Shown here: positions 47,142-56,614 of the stretch, in pieces
Layout: every line of letters starts with the position of its first letter
Position numbering within the stretch: position 1 is the stretch's first letter
Source: an uncultured Granulosicoccaceae bacterium
GTDB taxonomy: Bacteria; Pseudomonadota; Gammaproteobacteria; Granulosicoccales; Granulosicoccaceae
DNA length: 64,000 nucleotides
Assembly: GCA_938020525.1 (NCBI GenBank)
Contig: CALIHW010000103.1
Span: 1 to 64,000, forward strand
Direction of reading: 5' to 3'
Notes under the pieces: model-generated
What the model was told of the DNA's origin: nothing
Databases searched by the model: none
The model's input: only the letters and a program-made list of their open reading frames with translations
Program-made: the position numbers and the translations under genes

Positions 47142-49472
47142 ATGCCATTAGGTACTAACCGCCGAATCCGGTGCCGTGTGCTGGCGCTGGTTTTACTCAG
47201 TGCAGCAGGCATCTTCTTCCTTCCCGCCAAACTGACTGCCCAGCAGTCCGAGTTTGTGGTGAGTGATGTCGTTGTACGCGGCAATGATCAAATCGAAACT
47301 GGTGATGTGCTCAGCAATTTGCCGATCAGAGCCGGGGACACCTTTCGGGCTGGGGACGGTTCGCGATTGATTAGAGCTCTTTATGATACCGAGCTTTTCG
47401 ACGATATCAGTCTGGCGCGTGACGGCACGACGCTAATCGTTCAGATCACAGAGCGGCCGACCATTGCCGAGATAGATATAACCGGCAACGAAGATTTGCA
47501 AACGGATCAACTCCTCGAAACGCTGGATGACGTTGGTCTGGCTACTGGTCGAATCTTCCGTCGCGCTGTGCTCGATAATCTTGAAACAGAATTACGGCAA
47601 GTGTACTTCAGTCGTGGTCAGTACGGCACCCAGGTTGAGTCAACAGTCGAAGAGCTGGAGCGTAACCGTGTCAGCGTCAGTATAGAGATTGATGAAGGTG
47701 TGGTTGCCAGAATCAGTCACATGAATATTGTTGGCAACGAAAACTTTACCGAGGCCGAATTACTCAAGCTACTGGCCTCAGGAACTCGTAGTCTGAATCC
47801 ATTCAGTACACGAGATAAATATTCGCGTGCCAAGCTGTCAGCAGATACAGAAGCTCTGCGCGCCTGGTACTTCGATCGGGGTTATCTACGTTTTGATATC
47901 ACCTCAACCCAGGTAACTATCTCCCCTGACAAGTACGATATCAACGTCACTATCAACGTTGATGAGGGCGAACAGTACTCGGTAGGTGATGTCAGTATTT
48001 CCGGATTGGAGTCAGACTTCGTGGTTGGTGAAGAGTCACTTCTTCCCCTGGTGAGTTTAAAAGAAGGTGATATTTACTCTCGTAAGTTGATGACCGAAAG
48101 CTCCAGTGCCATCAGTGACCGTCTTGGTGAAGCAGGGTATGCCTTTGCAGATGTTAATGTCGTGCCGGATCTTGATGATGAGAACAACACAGTCAGTCTG
48201 CAGTACGTTTTAAACCCCGGCAAACGTGTTTATGTTCGTCGCATTGTATTCAACGGTCAGGATCGAACTCAGGATGAGGTGCTTCGGCGGGAGATGCGGC
48301 AAATGGAAGGCAGTCGCTTTTCACCGGCGGCACTTAACCGGTCGCAAACCAGGCTGCAGAGATTACCTTATATAGACCGTGTATCTATAACGACGCCGCG
48401 CGTGCCAGGTAGTGACGATCTTGTCGATATTTCCGTCAATGTTCTTGAAGGTGCTTCAGGCTCTTTCGGTGCAGGTGCCGGGTTTGGGTCGGATGGTTTT
48501 TTGTTCCAGGTGAACTTTACTCAGGAAAACCTGTTTGGTAGTGGCGAGCGTCTATCGCTTGCGTTTGATAACAGTACCAGTCAGGACAACTTTTCAATTT
48601 CCTATACTGATCCTTACTACACCAACGATGGTATTAGTCGAAACGTCCGGGCTTTTGTAAGGAATACAGATACGGGTGAATTAGATTCAACTGCTAATTT
48701 TATACTTGATAGTTACGGTGCAAGAGTCCGTTACGGTGTTCCATTGAGTGAATTCTCTACCTTTAGCTTTGGCCTTGGGTATGAACGTGTTGAAGTGATT
48801 TCGACTGAAGGTAGTGCGCAAGAGATTAATGATTTCATCGCCGAGGAAGGTGACGAGCATGATTTGTTTGATGTCACTGTCGGCTACACTCACGACACGC
48901 GGGATCGAACCATTTTTGCAACCTCTGGCGCACGTAATTCACTTTCACTGGAGGCGACTTCACCGAATAGTGATTTAACTTATCTAAAGCTAGGTTATAA
49001 CTTCGAGTATTTCTATCCACTTTCAAAAGCCCTGACTCTGGCGTTTAGTACGCAGGTCAGCTACGGGGAAGGTGAGGAAGATCTCGGTAGCTTGCCGTTC
49101 TTTCGTCGTTTCTTTGCGGGTGGAATTCAGTCGGTCCGAGGTTATGCGAGAAATACTCTTGGGCCTCGAGATGAAGAAACAGAAGATGCTGTTGGCGGTG
49201 ATTTCCGAACAACTGGTTCCTTTGAAGTAATCTTTCCGCCGCCATTCACTGAAATTAATGGTGCAACCCGCCTGAGTCTGTTTGTTGACTACGGTAATGT
49301 CTGGCGCGATGTATCTGATTTTGAGGCTGATGAACTGCGCGGCTCCTACGGGCTTTCGTTTGTGTGGCTGGCACCAATCGGGCCTCTGACGTTCAGTTAT
49401 GCCCAAACCTTCAATGATGATCCCACTGATGTGGTAGATAATTTCCAATTCACGATCGGGTCTCTATTCTAA
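47142..49472 (+). CDS. bamA: Outer membrane protein assembly factor BamA
   Basis: A 776-residue Omp85 protein. It has a signal peptide (CRVLALVLLSAAGIFFLPAK, cleaved near LTAQQSE), five POTRA domains (about residues 40-430, starting FVVSDVVVRGNDQIETGDVL) and a C-terminal 16-strand barrel with FFRRFFAGGIQSVRGYARN (the VRGY/F loop-6 motif) and terminal aromatic residue. It inserts beta-barrel proteins into the outer membrane. The ATG at 47142 gives a proper signal peptide; the in-frame ATG at 47052 lies within the inverted repeat and adds a non-conserved leader. Confidence 0.96.
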   Translation: MPLGTNRRIRCRVLALVLLSAAGIFFLPAKLTAQQSEFVVSDVVVRGNDQIETGDVLSNLPIRAGDTFRAGDGSRLIRALYDTELFDDISLARDGTTLIVQITERPTIAEIDITGNEDLQTDQLLETLDDVGLATGRIFRRAVLDNLETELRQVYFSRGQYGTQVESTVEELERNRVSVSIEIDEGVVARISHMNIVGNENFTEAELLKLLASGTRSLNPFSTRDKYSRAKLSADTEALRAWYFDRGYLRFDITSTQVTISPDKYDINVTINVDEGEQYSVGDVSISGLESDFVVGEESLLPLVSLKEGDIYSRKLMTESSSAISDRLGEAGYAFADVNVVPDLDDENNTVSLQYVLNPGKRVYVRRIVFNGQDRTQDEVLRREMRQMEGSRFSPAALNRSQTRLQRLPYIDRVSITTPRVPGSDDLVDISVNVLEGASGSFGAGAGFGSDGFLFQVNFTQENLFGSGERLSLAFDNSTSQDNFSISYTDPYYTNDGISRNVRAFVRNTDTGELDSTANFILDSYGARVRYGVPLSEFSTFSFGLGYERVEVISTEGSAQEINDFIAEEGDEHDLFDVTVGYTHDTRDRTIFATSGARNSLSLEATSPNSDLTYLKLGYNFEYFYPLSKALTLAFSTQVSYGEGEEDLGSLPFFRRFFAGGIQSVRGYARNTLGPRDEETEDAVGGDFRTTGSFEVIFPPPFTEINGATRLSLFVDYGNVWRDVSDFEADELRGSYGLSFVWLAPIGPLTFSYAQTFNDDPTDVVDNFQFTIGSLF

Positions 49473-49572
49473 ATCCCGCCTCTGGATTGGGTGTAAGTCA
49501 CACAGCTGCACCAGCAGTTGTAGCACGCACCGCAAATTGCGATAGAATCAGCACTCTGGCTCTAATTTCACG

Positions 49573-50097
49573 ATGGAGGGGTTACGTTTGACTGCGCGTT
49601 TCGCGATAATTATTCTGTTGCTGATGATGAGCGGCACGGCTGCGGCCCAAATCAAAATCGGTTTTGTTGATATCCCGTTTCTGATCGATGAGGCCCCTCA
49701 GGCGCAGGCTGCCAGCAATCGGCTGGAAAGTGAGTTCGCTCCCAGACAAGATCTCATCAAAGAGCAGAAAGCCGAGCTTGAGATACTGCGTAACGAGCTG
49801 GAAGACGACGCCCTTGGTACAACGCAGCGCGCTTCCAAAGAGCGTGAATACAGGAAGATCGAACGTCGTATGAAGCGGGATGAACAGGAATTCCGTGAAG
49901 AGCTCAATATTCAAAAAAATCAGGAATTCAAGAAAGTTCGTGTTTATGTACTGGATGCCATAGCGACTTTTGCAAAGCGTCATAACTACGACATGATTAT
50001 TAGTGACGGTGTTTTGTTTGCCAATAAAACAGTGGATGTCACTGACAAAGTATTGTTTGAACTACAGCAAGCTCTAGACGAACAGCAAAATAACTAA
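49573..50097 (+). CDS. skp: Periplasmic chaperone Skp / OmpH family
   Basis: A 174-residue protein of the OmpH/Skp family. A signal peptide (LTARFAIIILLLMMSGTAAA) is followed by QIKIGFVDIPFLIDEAPQAQ and a long coiled-coil hairpin rich in Glu, Arg and Lys (about residues 45-140), ending in the conserved MIISDGVLFANKTVDVTDKV. Skp holds unfolded outer-membrane proteins for BamA. ATG 49573 starts just upstream of a GGAGGGG ribosome site that fits a TTG at 49588 better, so the true start may be 49588. Confidence 0.94.
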   Translation: MEGLRLTARFAIIILLLMMSGTAAAQIKIGFVDIPFLIDEAPQAQAASNRLESEFAPRQDLIKEQKAELEILRNELEDDALGTTQRASKEREYRKIERRMKRDEQEFREELNIQKNQEFKKVRVYVLDAIATFAKRHNYDMIISDGVLFANKTVDVTDKVLFELQQALDEQQNN

Positions 50098-51132
50098 GTG
50101 TCAAATGCCGCCTCATTTAAATGCAGCGAACTTGCTGAGGTAATCGGTGCGGAAGTTAAAGGCGACGGCAATACTGAAATCACCTCTATAGCATCTATAG
50201 ATACTGCAACTTGCGGTTGCATAACTTTTATCTCCAGCGTTAAGTATCTCGACGCACTGCAATCTACTTGTGCTTCTGCTGTTGTGCTCGCACCAGCAAT
50301 GGAAAATATTATTGCGAGCACTGCTGAATTTACTCGCCTAGTTATGGATAACCCCTATTTAGGCTATGCAAAGCTTACCCGTCTTTGGGCAGTGCACGAA
50401 TCCAATAATCAGTCACCCCCTATACATCACACAGCAAGCGTTGCTGAAACTGCTGTTGTTGCAGACGATGTAAGTATTGGTGCAAATGCTATTGTTGATG
50501 CAGAAGCGTTACTTGGCAAAGGTGCAGTGATCGGTGCCGGTGCCTATATCGGGCACGGCACTATAGTAGGAGAGGGTACAACGATTCATCCCAATGCAAC
50601 CATTTTGCACGGATGTGTTATTGGGAATGATTGCGAAATTCATTCAGGTGCTGTGATAGGTGCTGACGGTTTCGGCTTTGCTCCCGGCGAGCAGGGCTGG
50701 GAGAAGATTTATCAGCTTGGTACAGTGACCATTGGCGACCGTGTCAGCGTAGGTGCGTGTACTACGATCGACCGGGGTGCGCTTGAAAATACTGTCATCA
50801 GCGACGGAGTAATTCTCGATAACCACATTCAGGTGGCGCATAACGTCACGATTGGCAAAAACACAGCAATAGCTGGCTGTACCGGTATCGCTGGCAGCAC
50901 AACAATTGGCGCTGGCTGCAGAATCGGCGGGGCGGTATCGATAGTTGGTCATATCAGTATTTGCGATAATGTTCTGATCACTGCCAACTCTTTCGTAAAC
51001 CGTTCTGTTGTAGAGCCGGGTAGTTATTCGTCAGGCTTCCCGCTAGAGCCATCAAGCCAGTGGCGTAAAAACGCAGTACGTTTGCACAGGCTGGATGAGC
51101 TTAGTCGACAGGTGGGTAAACTGAAATCCTGA
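50098..51132 (+). CDS. lpxD: UDP-3-O-(3-hydroxyacyl)glucosamine N-acyltransferase
   Basis: A 344-residue LpxD: N-terminal uridine-binding domain (about 1-100), then a left-handed beta-helix of hexapeptide repeats (GAVIGAGAYIGHGTIVGEG, then VIGADGFGFAPGEQGWEKI with the signature around the catalytic His). It adds the second acyl chain in lipid A synthesis. The GTG start follows the skp stop directly (TAAGTG), indicating coupling. Confidence 0.96.
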   Translation: MSNAASFKCSELAEVIGAEVKGDGNTEITSIASIDTATCGCITFISSVKYLDALQSTCASAVVLAPAMENIIASTAEFTRLVMDNPYLGYAKLTRLWAVHESNNQSPPIHHTASVAETAVVADDVSIGANAIVDAEALLGKGAVIGAGAYIGHGTIVGEGTTIHPNATILHGCVIGNDCEIHSGAVIGADGFGFAPGEQGWEKIYQLGTVTIGDRVSVGACTTIDRGALENTVISDGVILDNHIQVAHNVTIGKNTAIAGCTGIAGSTTIGAGCRIGGAVSIVGHISICDNVLITANSFVNRSVVEPGSYSSGFPLEPSSQWRKNAVRLHRLDELSRQVGKLKS

Positions 51133-51208
51133 TTCGCTAGTTCCGAGCAGGCAGTGGGTATACATTTTCGATAGAATATAGGCGTCAGCCATTCCTCGAG
51201 GAGGACTC

Positions 51209-51658
51209 TTGGAAACACTCGATATCACCGAGATCGTAAAATACTTGCCACACAGATACCCGTTTCTGTTGATTGACCGGGTCACCGGAATAGAACCCGG
51301 GGTAGAACTAAATGCTATAAAAAACATCACGGCGAATGAACCAATATTTACCGGACACTTTCCGCAGTTTCCGGTTTTTCCCGGTGTTTTGATTCTGGAA
51401 GCAATGGCTCAATGTTGTGCGGTTTACACTTTTCGCGAGCTTGGTGGGTACCCGAGTAAGGAAACTCTCTACCTTCTTGTAGGTATTGATAGTGCGCGCT
51501 TTAAAAAGCAGGTTGTTCCAGGGGACCAGATGAAGCTTAAAGTAGTGCATCAGAAAACCCGCAGGGGTATTTCGCGTTTTGATGCAACAGCGCATGTTGA
51601 CGACGCTCTGTGCTGTAGTGCTGAGATAATCATTGCTAAAAACGAGATCGAATTGTGA
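51209..51658 (+). CDS. fabZ: 3-hydroxyacyl-ACP dehydratase FabZ
   Basis: A 149-residue hot-dog fold dehydratase. HFPQFPVFPGVLILEAMAQ carries the catalytic His and Glu. LPHRYPFLLIDRV is the usual N-terminal signature. It competes with LpxA for 3-hydroxyacyl-ACP, which explains the gene pairing. TTG start with a strong GAGGAGG ribosome site. Its stop overlaps the lpxA start by four bases (GTGA). Confidence 0.97.
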   Translation: METLDITEIVKYLPHRYPFLLIDRVTGIEPGVELNAIKNITANEPIFTGHFPQFPVFPGVLILEAMAQCCAVYTFRELGGYPSKETLYLLVGIDSARFKKQVVPGDQMKLKVVHQKTRRGISRFDATAHVDDALCCSAEIIIAKNEIEL

Positions 51659-52428
51659 TCCATCCTTCGGCGGTAATCGATCCCAAGGCAAGTGTTGATG
51701 AAAGCTGCACCATCGGACCCTTCGCTGTGATTGGTGCCGATGTGGTAATGGGCGCTGGTAATACGGTGGGTCCACACGCGGTTATCACCGGTCCAACCAC
51801 AATAGGTGAAGACAACCACATCTTTCAATTTGCCTCTATTGGAGCCGACCCTCAGGATCTCAAGTTTGACGGTATTGATAGCCGGCTTGAAATTGGTAGT
51901 CGGAACAGAATAAGAGAATTTGTAACGATTAATCGCGGCACGTCGGGCGGTGGTGGCGTTACGCGGCTGGGTGATGACAATCTATTGATGGCCTATGTGC
52001 ATATCGCACATGATTGTTTGGTAGAGAATCGAGCGGTATTTGCAAATTCAGCTTCTCTCGCAGGGCATGTATCGGTAGGCGACAATGCCATACTCGGCGG
52101 ATTTTCTCTGGTACATCAGTTTAGTCGAATTGGTGCACACAGCTTTTCCGGGATGGGGTCAGTTATTAATAAAGATGTACCACCTTACGTGCTTGTTAGT
52201 GGTCACTTTGCAGAGTCGAAAGGAATCAATAAAGAAGGCTTGAAGCGGCGTGGCTTTAGCACAGAAGAAATCAGAGCGATTCAACAGAGCTATGTCAAGC
52301 TTGTGCGGAGAAAAGGTGTTATTGAAGATGAAGTGTTTGCAGAGATAGAGCAGTTGGCGGGTGAATATGCAGGCGTTAAACAACTACTTGAATTTGTGCG
52401 CAGTGCGAAAAGAGGGATTGTTAGCTAG
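51655..52428 (+). CDS. lpxA: UDP-N-acetylglucosamine O-acyltransferase
   Basis: A 257-residue LpxA. Hexapeptide beta-helix (IHPSAVIDPKASVDESC, TIGPFAVIGADVVMGAGN) with NHIFQFASIGADPQDLKFDG, INRGTSGGGGVTRLG and AHIAHD-like YVHIAHDCLV containing the catalytic His, then a C-terminal helical domain (KEGLKRRGFSTEEI). First step of lipid A synthesis. GTG start overlapping fabZ. The next gene, lpxB, is on the opposite strand, which is not the usual order. Confidence 0.97.
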   Translation: MIHPSAVIDPKASVDESCTIGPFAVIGADVVMGAGNTVGPHAVITGPTTIGEDNHIFQFASIGADPQDLKFDGIDSRLEIGSRNRIREFVTINRGTSGGGGVTRLGDDNLLMAYVHIAHDCLVENRAVFANSASLAGHVSVGDNAILGGFSLVHQFSRIGAHSFSGMGSVINKDVPPYVLVSGHFAESKGINKEGLKRRGFSTEEIRAIQQSYVKLVRRKGVIEDEVFAEIEQLAGEYAGVKQLLEFVRSAKRGIVS

Positions 52429-52515
52429 ACAAATGTCTGTGAAACCAGGTTGCCAGTGGGTTGAGGTTAGGGTTGCGGTTGAAGTGACCTTGGGGTGTGG
52501 TCTGATGGCTGCGTC

Positions 52516-53712
52516 TTAACCTACTGCCAATTCAGTCATTTTGTCGTGTACAAGTGAAATGGCAATCTCAGCACACCGCTTGCTCGCACCATCTTTACCA
52601 AGTTGCTTGTACACATAAGCCAGTTCGTTGATTTGAGTATTCCTTGCTTTCTCATCCGTCAGCAGCTTACCGACTTCCAGAGCCAAATTCTCTGCAGTGA
52701 CATCATCCTGCAGGAGCTCAGGCACGATTGATTTGCCTGCCATGATATTAGCCAGGCTCACATGTTCCGTGGTTAACATGCGCTTTAGTACCTGATAACT
52801 AATTGCATTGAGTTTGTAGATCACGACCATCGGAATACCGAGAATCGCAAGCTCCAGTGTGGCAGTACCGGACGCTACCAATGCAGTATCACACGATCGG
52901 ATTGCGCTGTAGTCATTCGGCTCTATCAGGGTTACATCGACATTGTGTTGTTGAACAAGTGATTCAATTTCTTCCGGTTTGATTGTATCTGCGACGGGTA
53001 GTACGAATTCGATTTTCTGGTTGATTTCAAGGCCAATTTTCTTTCTGTTATCCGGCGAGATCAACAACTCGCAGGCTTCGAGCATTGGTGGCAGCAACAT
53101 GCTGACTTCACTTTTACGACTACCCGGTAGCAGAGCGACACGCTTCGTTTCGCGTGTCTTAAGCGGGGGCTTGTCCGCTGCTGTGAGAAGTTGTTTGTTA
53201 TCCAGCAGAGGGTTGCCAACGTATGTGCAAGGGATTTCGGCATCGTCAAACAGCTTTTTCTCAAATGGCAGAATGAGCGCCATATGATCAACAATTTTTT
53301 TAAGCTCGGTAACGCGTCCGGGTCGGGAAGCCCAAACTTTTGGTGCAATAAAAAAGAGTACCGGAATACCTGCCTCACGTGCGGCTGTCGCGAGCTTCAT
53401 ATTGAAGTGAGGATAATCGACCAGTATCAGGATGTCCGGGTCGCGCTCAGACAGGGCTTTGCGGAGAGTCGTAAGACCTGCGCGCAGTGACGGGTACTTG
53501 TGCAGTACTTCCAACAGACCCATCACGGCGTTGTTTTCGACGTCGACCAAGAGGTCGACGCCCTGTTCTGCCAAATGGGTACCACCCATGCCGAAGCATT
53601 CGAATGTCGAATCGTCGGGGAGCGACTTCCGTGAGCATTTTTTCAGTGCTTGAACGAGTTTGGCAGCGTGAATATCACCGGACGCCTCGCCAGCACTTAT
53701 CATTACTTTCAT
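52516..53712 (-). CDS. lpxB: Lipid-A-disaccharide synthase
   Basis: A 398-residue GT19 glycosyltransferase: N-terminal MISAGEASGDIHAAKLV, ENNAVMGLLEVL, VDYPHFNMKLA, FIAPKVWASRPGRV, ALLPGSRKSEV and ALVASGTATLELAI. It joins UDP-diacylglucosamine and lipid X. Normally it follows lpxA co-directionally. Here it converges with lpxA across an 87-bp gap, so it has its own promoter to the right. Confidence 0.96.
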   Translation of the reverse strand: MKVMISAGEASGDIHAAKLVQALKKCSRKSLPDDSTFECFGMGGTHLAEQGVDLLVDVENNAVMGLLEVLHKYPSLRAGLTTLRKALSERDPDILILVDYPHFNMKLATAAREAGIPVLFFIAPKVWASRPGRVTELKKIVDHMALILPFEKKLFDDAEIPCTYVGNPLLDNKQLLTAADKPPLKTRETKRVALLPGSRKSEVSMLLPPMLEACELLISPDNRKKIGLEINQKIEFVLPVADTIKPEEIESLVQQHNVDVTLIEPNDYSAIRSCDTALVASGTATLELAILGIPMVVIYKLNAISYQVLKRMLTTEHVSLANIMAGKSIVPELLQDDVTAENLALEVGKLLTDEKARNTQINELAYVYKQLGKDGASKRCAEIAISLVHDKMTELAVG

Positions 53713-53853
53713 TCAATAGCTTGTTAGAAAATTCAGTGCCGTGAGATTATCACAGCAACTGTCTAAATTCGGTGCAAGTTTCGCTAATCGGGAATCCACG
53801 CATAGACCTTTTCTAAGAATCGAGGTGCACGCCGTAGGTTCCCGGGAATTTAG

Positions 53854-55275
53854 CTAGCGGAGTCTTCTGCGCGCCAGCAGAAGTAAAAACCCCAGTGCGG
53901 CGAACGACCCACCACCTGAACTGACGCCCGCTTCAGCTGCTGCAGGGGTGGCTGCGGCAAAGAGTGGTGCTGGCTCAGACGCGGCTTTTTCTTGCTCCAC
54001 CAGGTCATCGGCAGTCATGACTACCAGCGTTTTGGTGCTGTCCTGATTATTCGATTGATCCGTATCGAAAGTGTTAGCGGTAAGGGTGGTATCAAAGCTG
54101 ACTTCGCCCTGAACTGTAGGTGCAGACAAACTCACAGATACATTGGAGCTGCTGCTCTCGGAAAGCGCCGGTGACAGGCAAATCACGTTTGCACCTGCTC
54201 CACTTTGCTGACACATCCACGAGGGTGATGAAAAAGATACCAGTGAAGTACCTTCCGGTACGTCGGTTTCAAGTCGCACGGTATTCGCACCCATGCTGCT
54301 GTTGTTAGTAACAAACATATCAAGCTGTATTGTGCTGCCAACCAGCGCGGAGGTGGATGATGAGCTAACCAACGAGTATTCACTTTGATAAAGCTCTATC
54401 ATCGAATTTCTGTCACCGTCACTGATGTATTCACGTTGACCGATCTTTGTCACGCCGCCTTGTAGCGGGGTGATCGTGGCTGTGCCATTGCTTGAAAAGA
54501 AATGCGATCCATAGTGCATGATTGAATCGTAGTCGTATTCTCCCAATACGATGGCATCTTCGAGAATATCAAAGTTGTGCGTCTTTTCAGGTGTAATGTT
54601 ATTCCAGTTAATCTGAACAAAACTGTCTCTGTCTGGTCTGGTGTGTTCGTGCAATAGACCGAGTGCATGCCCGATTTCATGAATCATGCTGCCTTCGCTG
54701 CACTTGTCACCGGTATAGATGCTCTGAGCACCGTTGTTCTGAAATCCTACCCATGACGCACACTGACCTGCTTCGACAAAATCTACGTAGTGAGGGTAGG
54801 CGCTCTCGGTGTCAGGAGTCCGCTCAACAAGATTTATTGCACCTGTGTCGTTCCAGCGTGCTATGGCAAAGCGTACTTTCTCTTCGGCAGCGTCAGACAA
54901 GCTACCGCTTATACGATAAGGGACGATACCATTGGGCCAAACTGCACCGTAGACATAGTTACTCAAGCCACGGACTGTGCGTTTATTAGAATCTTGATTA
55001 AAGTAGTTACTGGCATTACCAAAAATGATATCGCCTTCTGCGATAGCAACGCCGTCTATGCTGTCGAGTACCCTCATGTGGGTGGTACCGTCGCGGAAAA
55101 CTATCGGAACGATAGCGTGCTTATCACTGCCAATATGTGTTTCGCTTTTGTTGGCGTAACCACTGTCTAATGACTCTGCGTATGATGGTGCAATTGAAGC
55201 ACCAGATACTATCAGCGCGATAACTGATAAAGTTTGCGACACGCGCATAGATACTTGTGATTTAGAAAATTTCAA
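53854..55275 (-). CDS. Secreted astacin-type metalloprotease with DUF11-like domain and GlyGly-CTERM tail
   Basis: A 473-residue exported protease. A signal peptide (about residues 1-33, ending SYA) is followed by an M12A catalytic domain. Its zinc site is HEIGHALGLLHEHTRPDRD (HExxHxxGxxHE plus the astacin RPDR signature), with a Met-turn SIMHYGS downstream. Residues about 315-420 form a DUF11/CARDB-like beta domain (TNNSSMGANTVRLETDVPEG and on). The C-terminus is SSGGGSFAALGFLLLLARRR, a GlyGly-CTERM sorting signal: Gly-rich motif, hydrophobic stretch, Arg cluster. Such proteins are processed by rhombosortase and exported by type II secretion. Neither is encoded in the window. Confidence 0.9.
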   Translation of the reverse strand: MKFSKSQVSMRVSQTLSVIALIVSGASIAPSYAESLDSGYANKSETHIGSDKHAIVPIVFRDGTTHMRVLDSIDGVAIAEGDIIFGNASNYFNQDSNKRTVRGLSNYVYGAVWPNGIVPYRISGSLSDAAEEKVRFAIARWNDTGAINLVERTPDTESAYPHYVDFVEAGQCASWVGFQNNGAQSIYTGDKCSEGSMIHEIGHALGLLHEHTRPDRDSFVQINWNNITPEKTHNFDILEDAIVLGEYDYDSIMHYGSHFFSSNGTATITPLQGGVTKIGQREYISDGDRNSMIELYQSEYSLVSSSSTSALVGSTIQLDMFVTNNSSMGANTVRLETDVPEGTSLVSFSSPSWMCQQSGAGANVICLSPALSESSSSNVSVSLSAPTVQGEVSFDTTLTANTFDTDQSNNQDSTKTLVVMTADDLVEQEKAASEPAPLFAAATPAAAEAGVSSGGGSFAALGFLLLLARRRLR

Positions 55276-55594
55276 AACTCAACCCCTGGCCTTTGTTGGG
55301 CTTTTATTTATGCCGGGTCTTGTTGTTTTTTTAGTCGCCCGGCACACAGCAGTCACGGAGGTGGCTGCAAGCACTGGCACAAGGTAACGACACGGCTGGC
55401 GGGTTCTTGAGTTAGATTGTTACTTGATGTTACACGTGCTGCCTTTTGTTGTGGCTAAGTTACTGATTTTTTGAGGTATGCAGGCATTGTTGAAGCCGAT
55501 CACAAAGACTGTTTTGCGACAAAATATGCCAACAGCTCTACATTTCTATTTCCATGGGTTTGCATCACCCCACGTGTGATTCATTTTCTTCGCG
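55276..55594 (-). other. Leader of the astacin gene / intergenic region
   Basis: 319 bases between two minus-strand genes. A 7-bp hairpin with a 20-base T-rich loop (TGCCGGG at 55311-55317, CCCGGCA at 55338-55344) lies in the presumed 5' leader of the astacin gene. I compared the region with a c-di-GMP riboswitch and could not match the consensus. No gene. Confidence 0.4.
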
Positions 55595-56434
55595 TTATTC
55601 AGAATCAGTCAGGAAAAGCTCCGGGTCAACCCACGTGCGATTTAATCCCACTGACCAGTGCAGGTGCGCACCGGTAACGCGACCGGTAGCGCCAACCTCA
55701 CCGATCTTCTGTCCGCGTGTCACTCTATCCCCGGGGCTGACGTCTATGCTGCTCAGATGAGCATAGAAGGTCTGCAGTCCCTCTCCGTGACCAAGAAAAA
55801 TGCACTTGCCACTAAAAAAATAGTTACCGGTTTCTATAACATAGGCATCGGCTGGTGCAAGTATATCCGTGCCTTCCGCTGCTGCGATATCCATACCGCC
55901 GTGTGGGCGACGCGGTTGTTTGTTAAAGAATCGTCTGGAGCCGAATGAGCTGCTGCGTACTCCTTTGACTGGTATATCAAAGCTTATACCGAGTACCTCA
56001 TCGTGTCGGTATCTTTTCGCATTCGCGATCGAAGTCCGATCCTTTTTGATGCGAGCCATATCGGTTTCATTTGGGTTTACCTGGCGTTTGTTTGTAATGG
56101 TGATGTGTTGCTCCGGATAGGCCTTGCCGACCACTTCAAACTCATAAGATGGGATAGGACCGCTGGCGGAAGTAACTTCCAGTGAATGCCAGCCAGGCTC
56201 GGTGCTTAATGGGATCCCTACCAGGGCGTGATAGTTGTCTGCAACTTTTACCACCGCGACCGGCAAGTCGTTGAACAGCGCTGAGGGTTTTTCATCCAGC
56301 TTGCCAAGGTTGATGCTTGCGACGCCACCCGGTGTCTGCTGGGATCTCGGCAAACGAAAGTCATCGGCCAGGGCAATCCCTGAAAGACCAAAAGTCAGAA
56401 TTGCGCCAGAGATAATAAGTAGAAAGCGATTCAC
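55595..56434 (-). CDS. Secreted M23-family peptidase (LytM-like)
   Basis: A 279-residue protein with a signal peptide (LLIISGAILTFGLSGIALA, cleaved before DDF), a beta-rich N-domain, and a C-terminal M23 domain. The zinc and catalytic motifs are RRPHGGMDIAAAEGTD (HxxxD), LQTFYAHLS and TGAHLHWSV (HxH), all intact, so an active endopeptidase on peptidoglycan cross-bridges is expected. It stands 180 bp from divergent smc and downstream of nothing obviously related. Not recognisable as NlpD or EnvC; it lacks LysM and long coiled coils. Confidence 0.92.
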   Translation of the reverse strand: MNRFLLIISGAILTFGLSGIALADDFRLPRSQQTPGGVASINLGKLDEKPSALFNDLPVAVVKVADNYHALVGIPLSTEPGWHSLEVTSASGPIPSYEFEVVGKAYPEQHITITNKRQVNPNETDMARIKKDRTSIANAKRYRHDEVLGISFDIPVKGVRSSSFGSRRFFNKQPRRPHGGMDIAAAEGTDILAPADAYVIETGNYFFSGKCIFLGHGEGLQTFYAHLSSIDVSPGDRVTRGQKIGEVGATGRVTGAHLHWSVGLNRTWVDPELFLTDSE

Positions 56435-56489
56435 GAGTTATACATCCATTATTGTTTCAAAAATGATACAAATGCACCATAAAAGCTAC

Positions 56490-56507
56490 AAGTCTTTTTT
56501 AAGACTT
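56490..56507. terminator. Hairpin between M23 peptidase and smc genes
   Basis: AAGTCTT-TTTT-AAGACTT is a short AT-rich hairpin in the 180-base divergent gap. It lacks GC and a T-run beyond the loop, so its terminator role is weak; it may simply be part of the divergent promoter region. Confidence 0.3.
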
Positions 56508-56614
56508 ATTCGTCGGGTAGCAATTGATAGAAAACGGCTAAAAGTAAGGGAATAATTTTTTCCTGCACGTTATCATCCTCGTTTACGAAAGCGCTATAGA
56601 TATCCGGCCCCTAC

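Noticed and set aside
55276-55480. c-di-GMP riboswitch ahead of the astacin gene
   Set aside because: The conserved core nucleotides and tetraloop/receptor pattern could not be found; only a simple hairpin is present.
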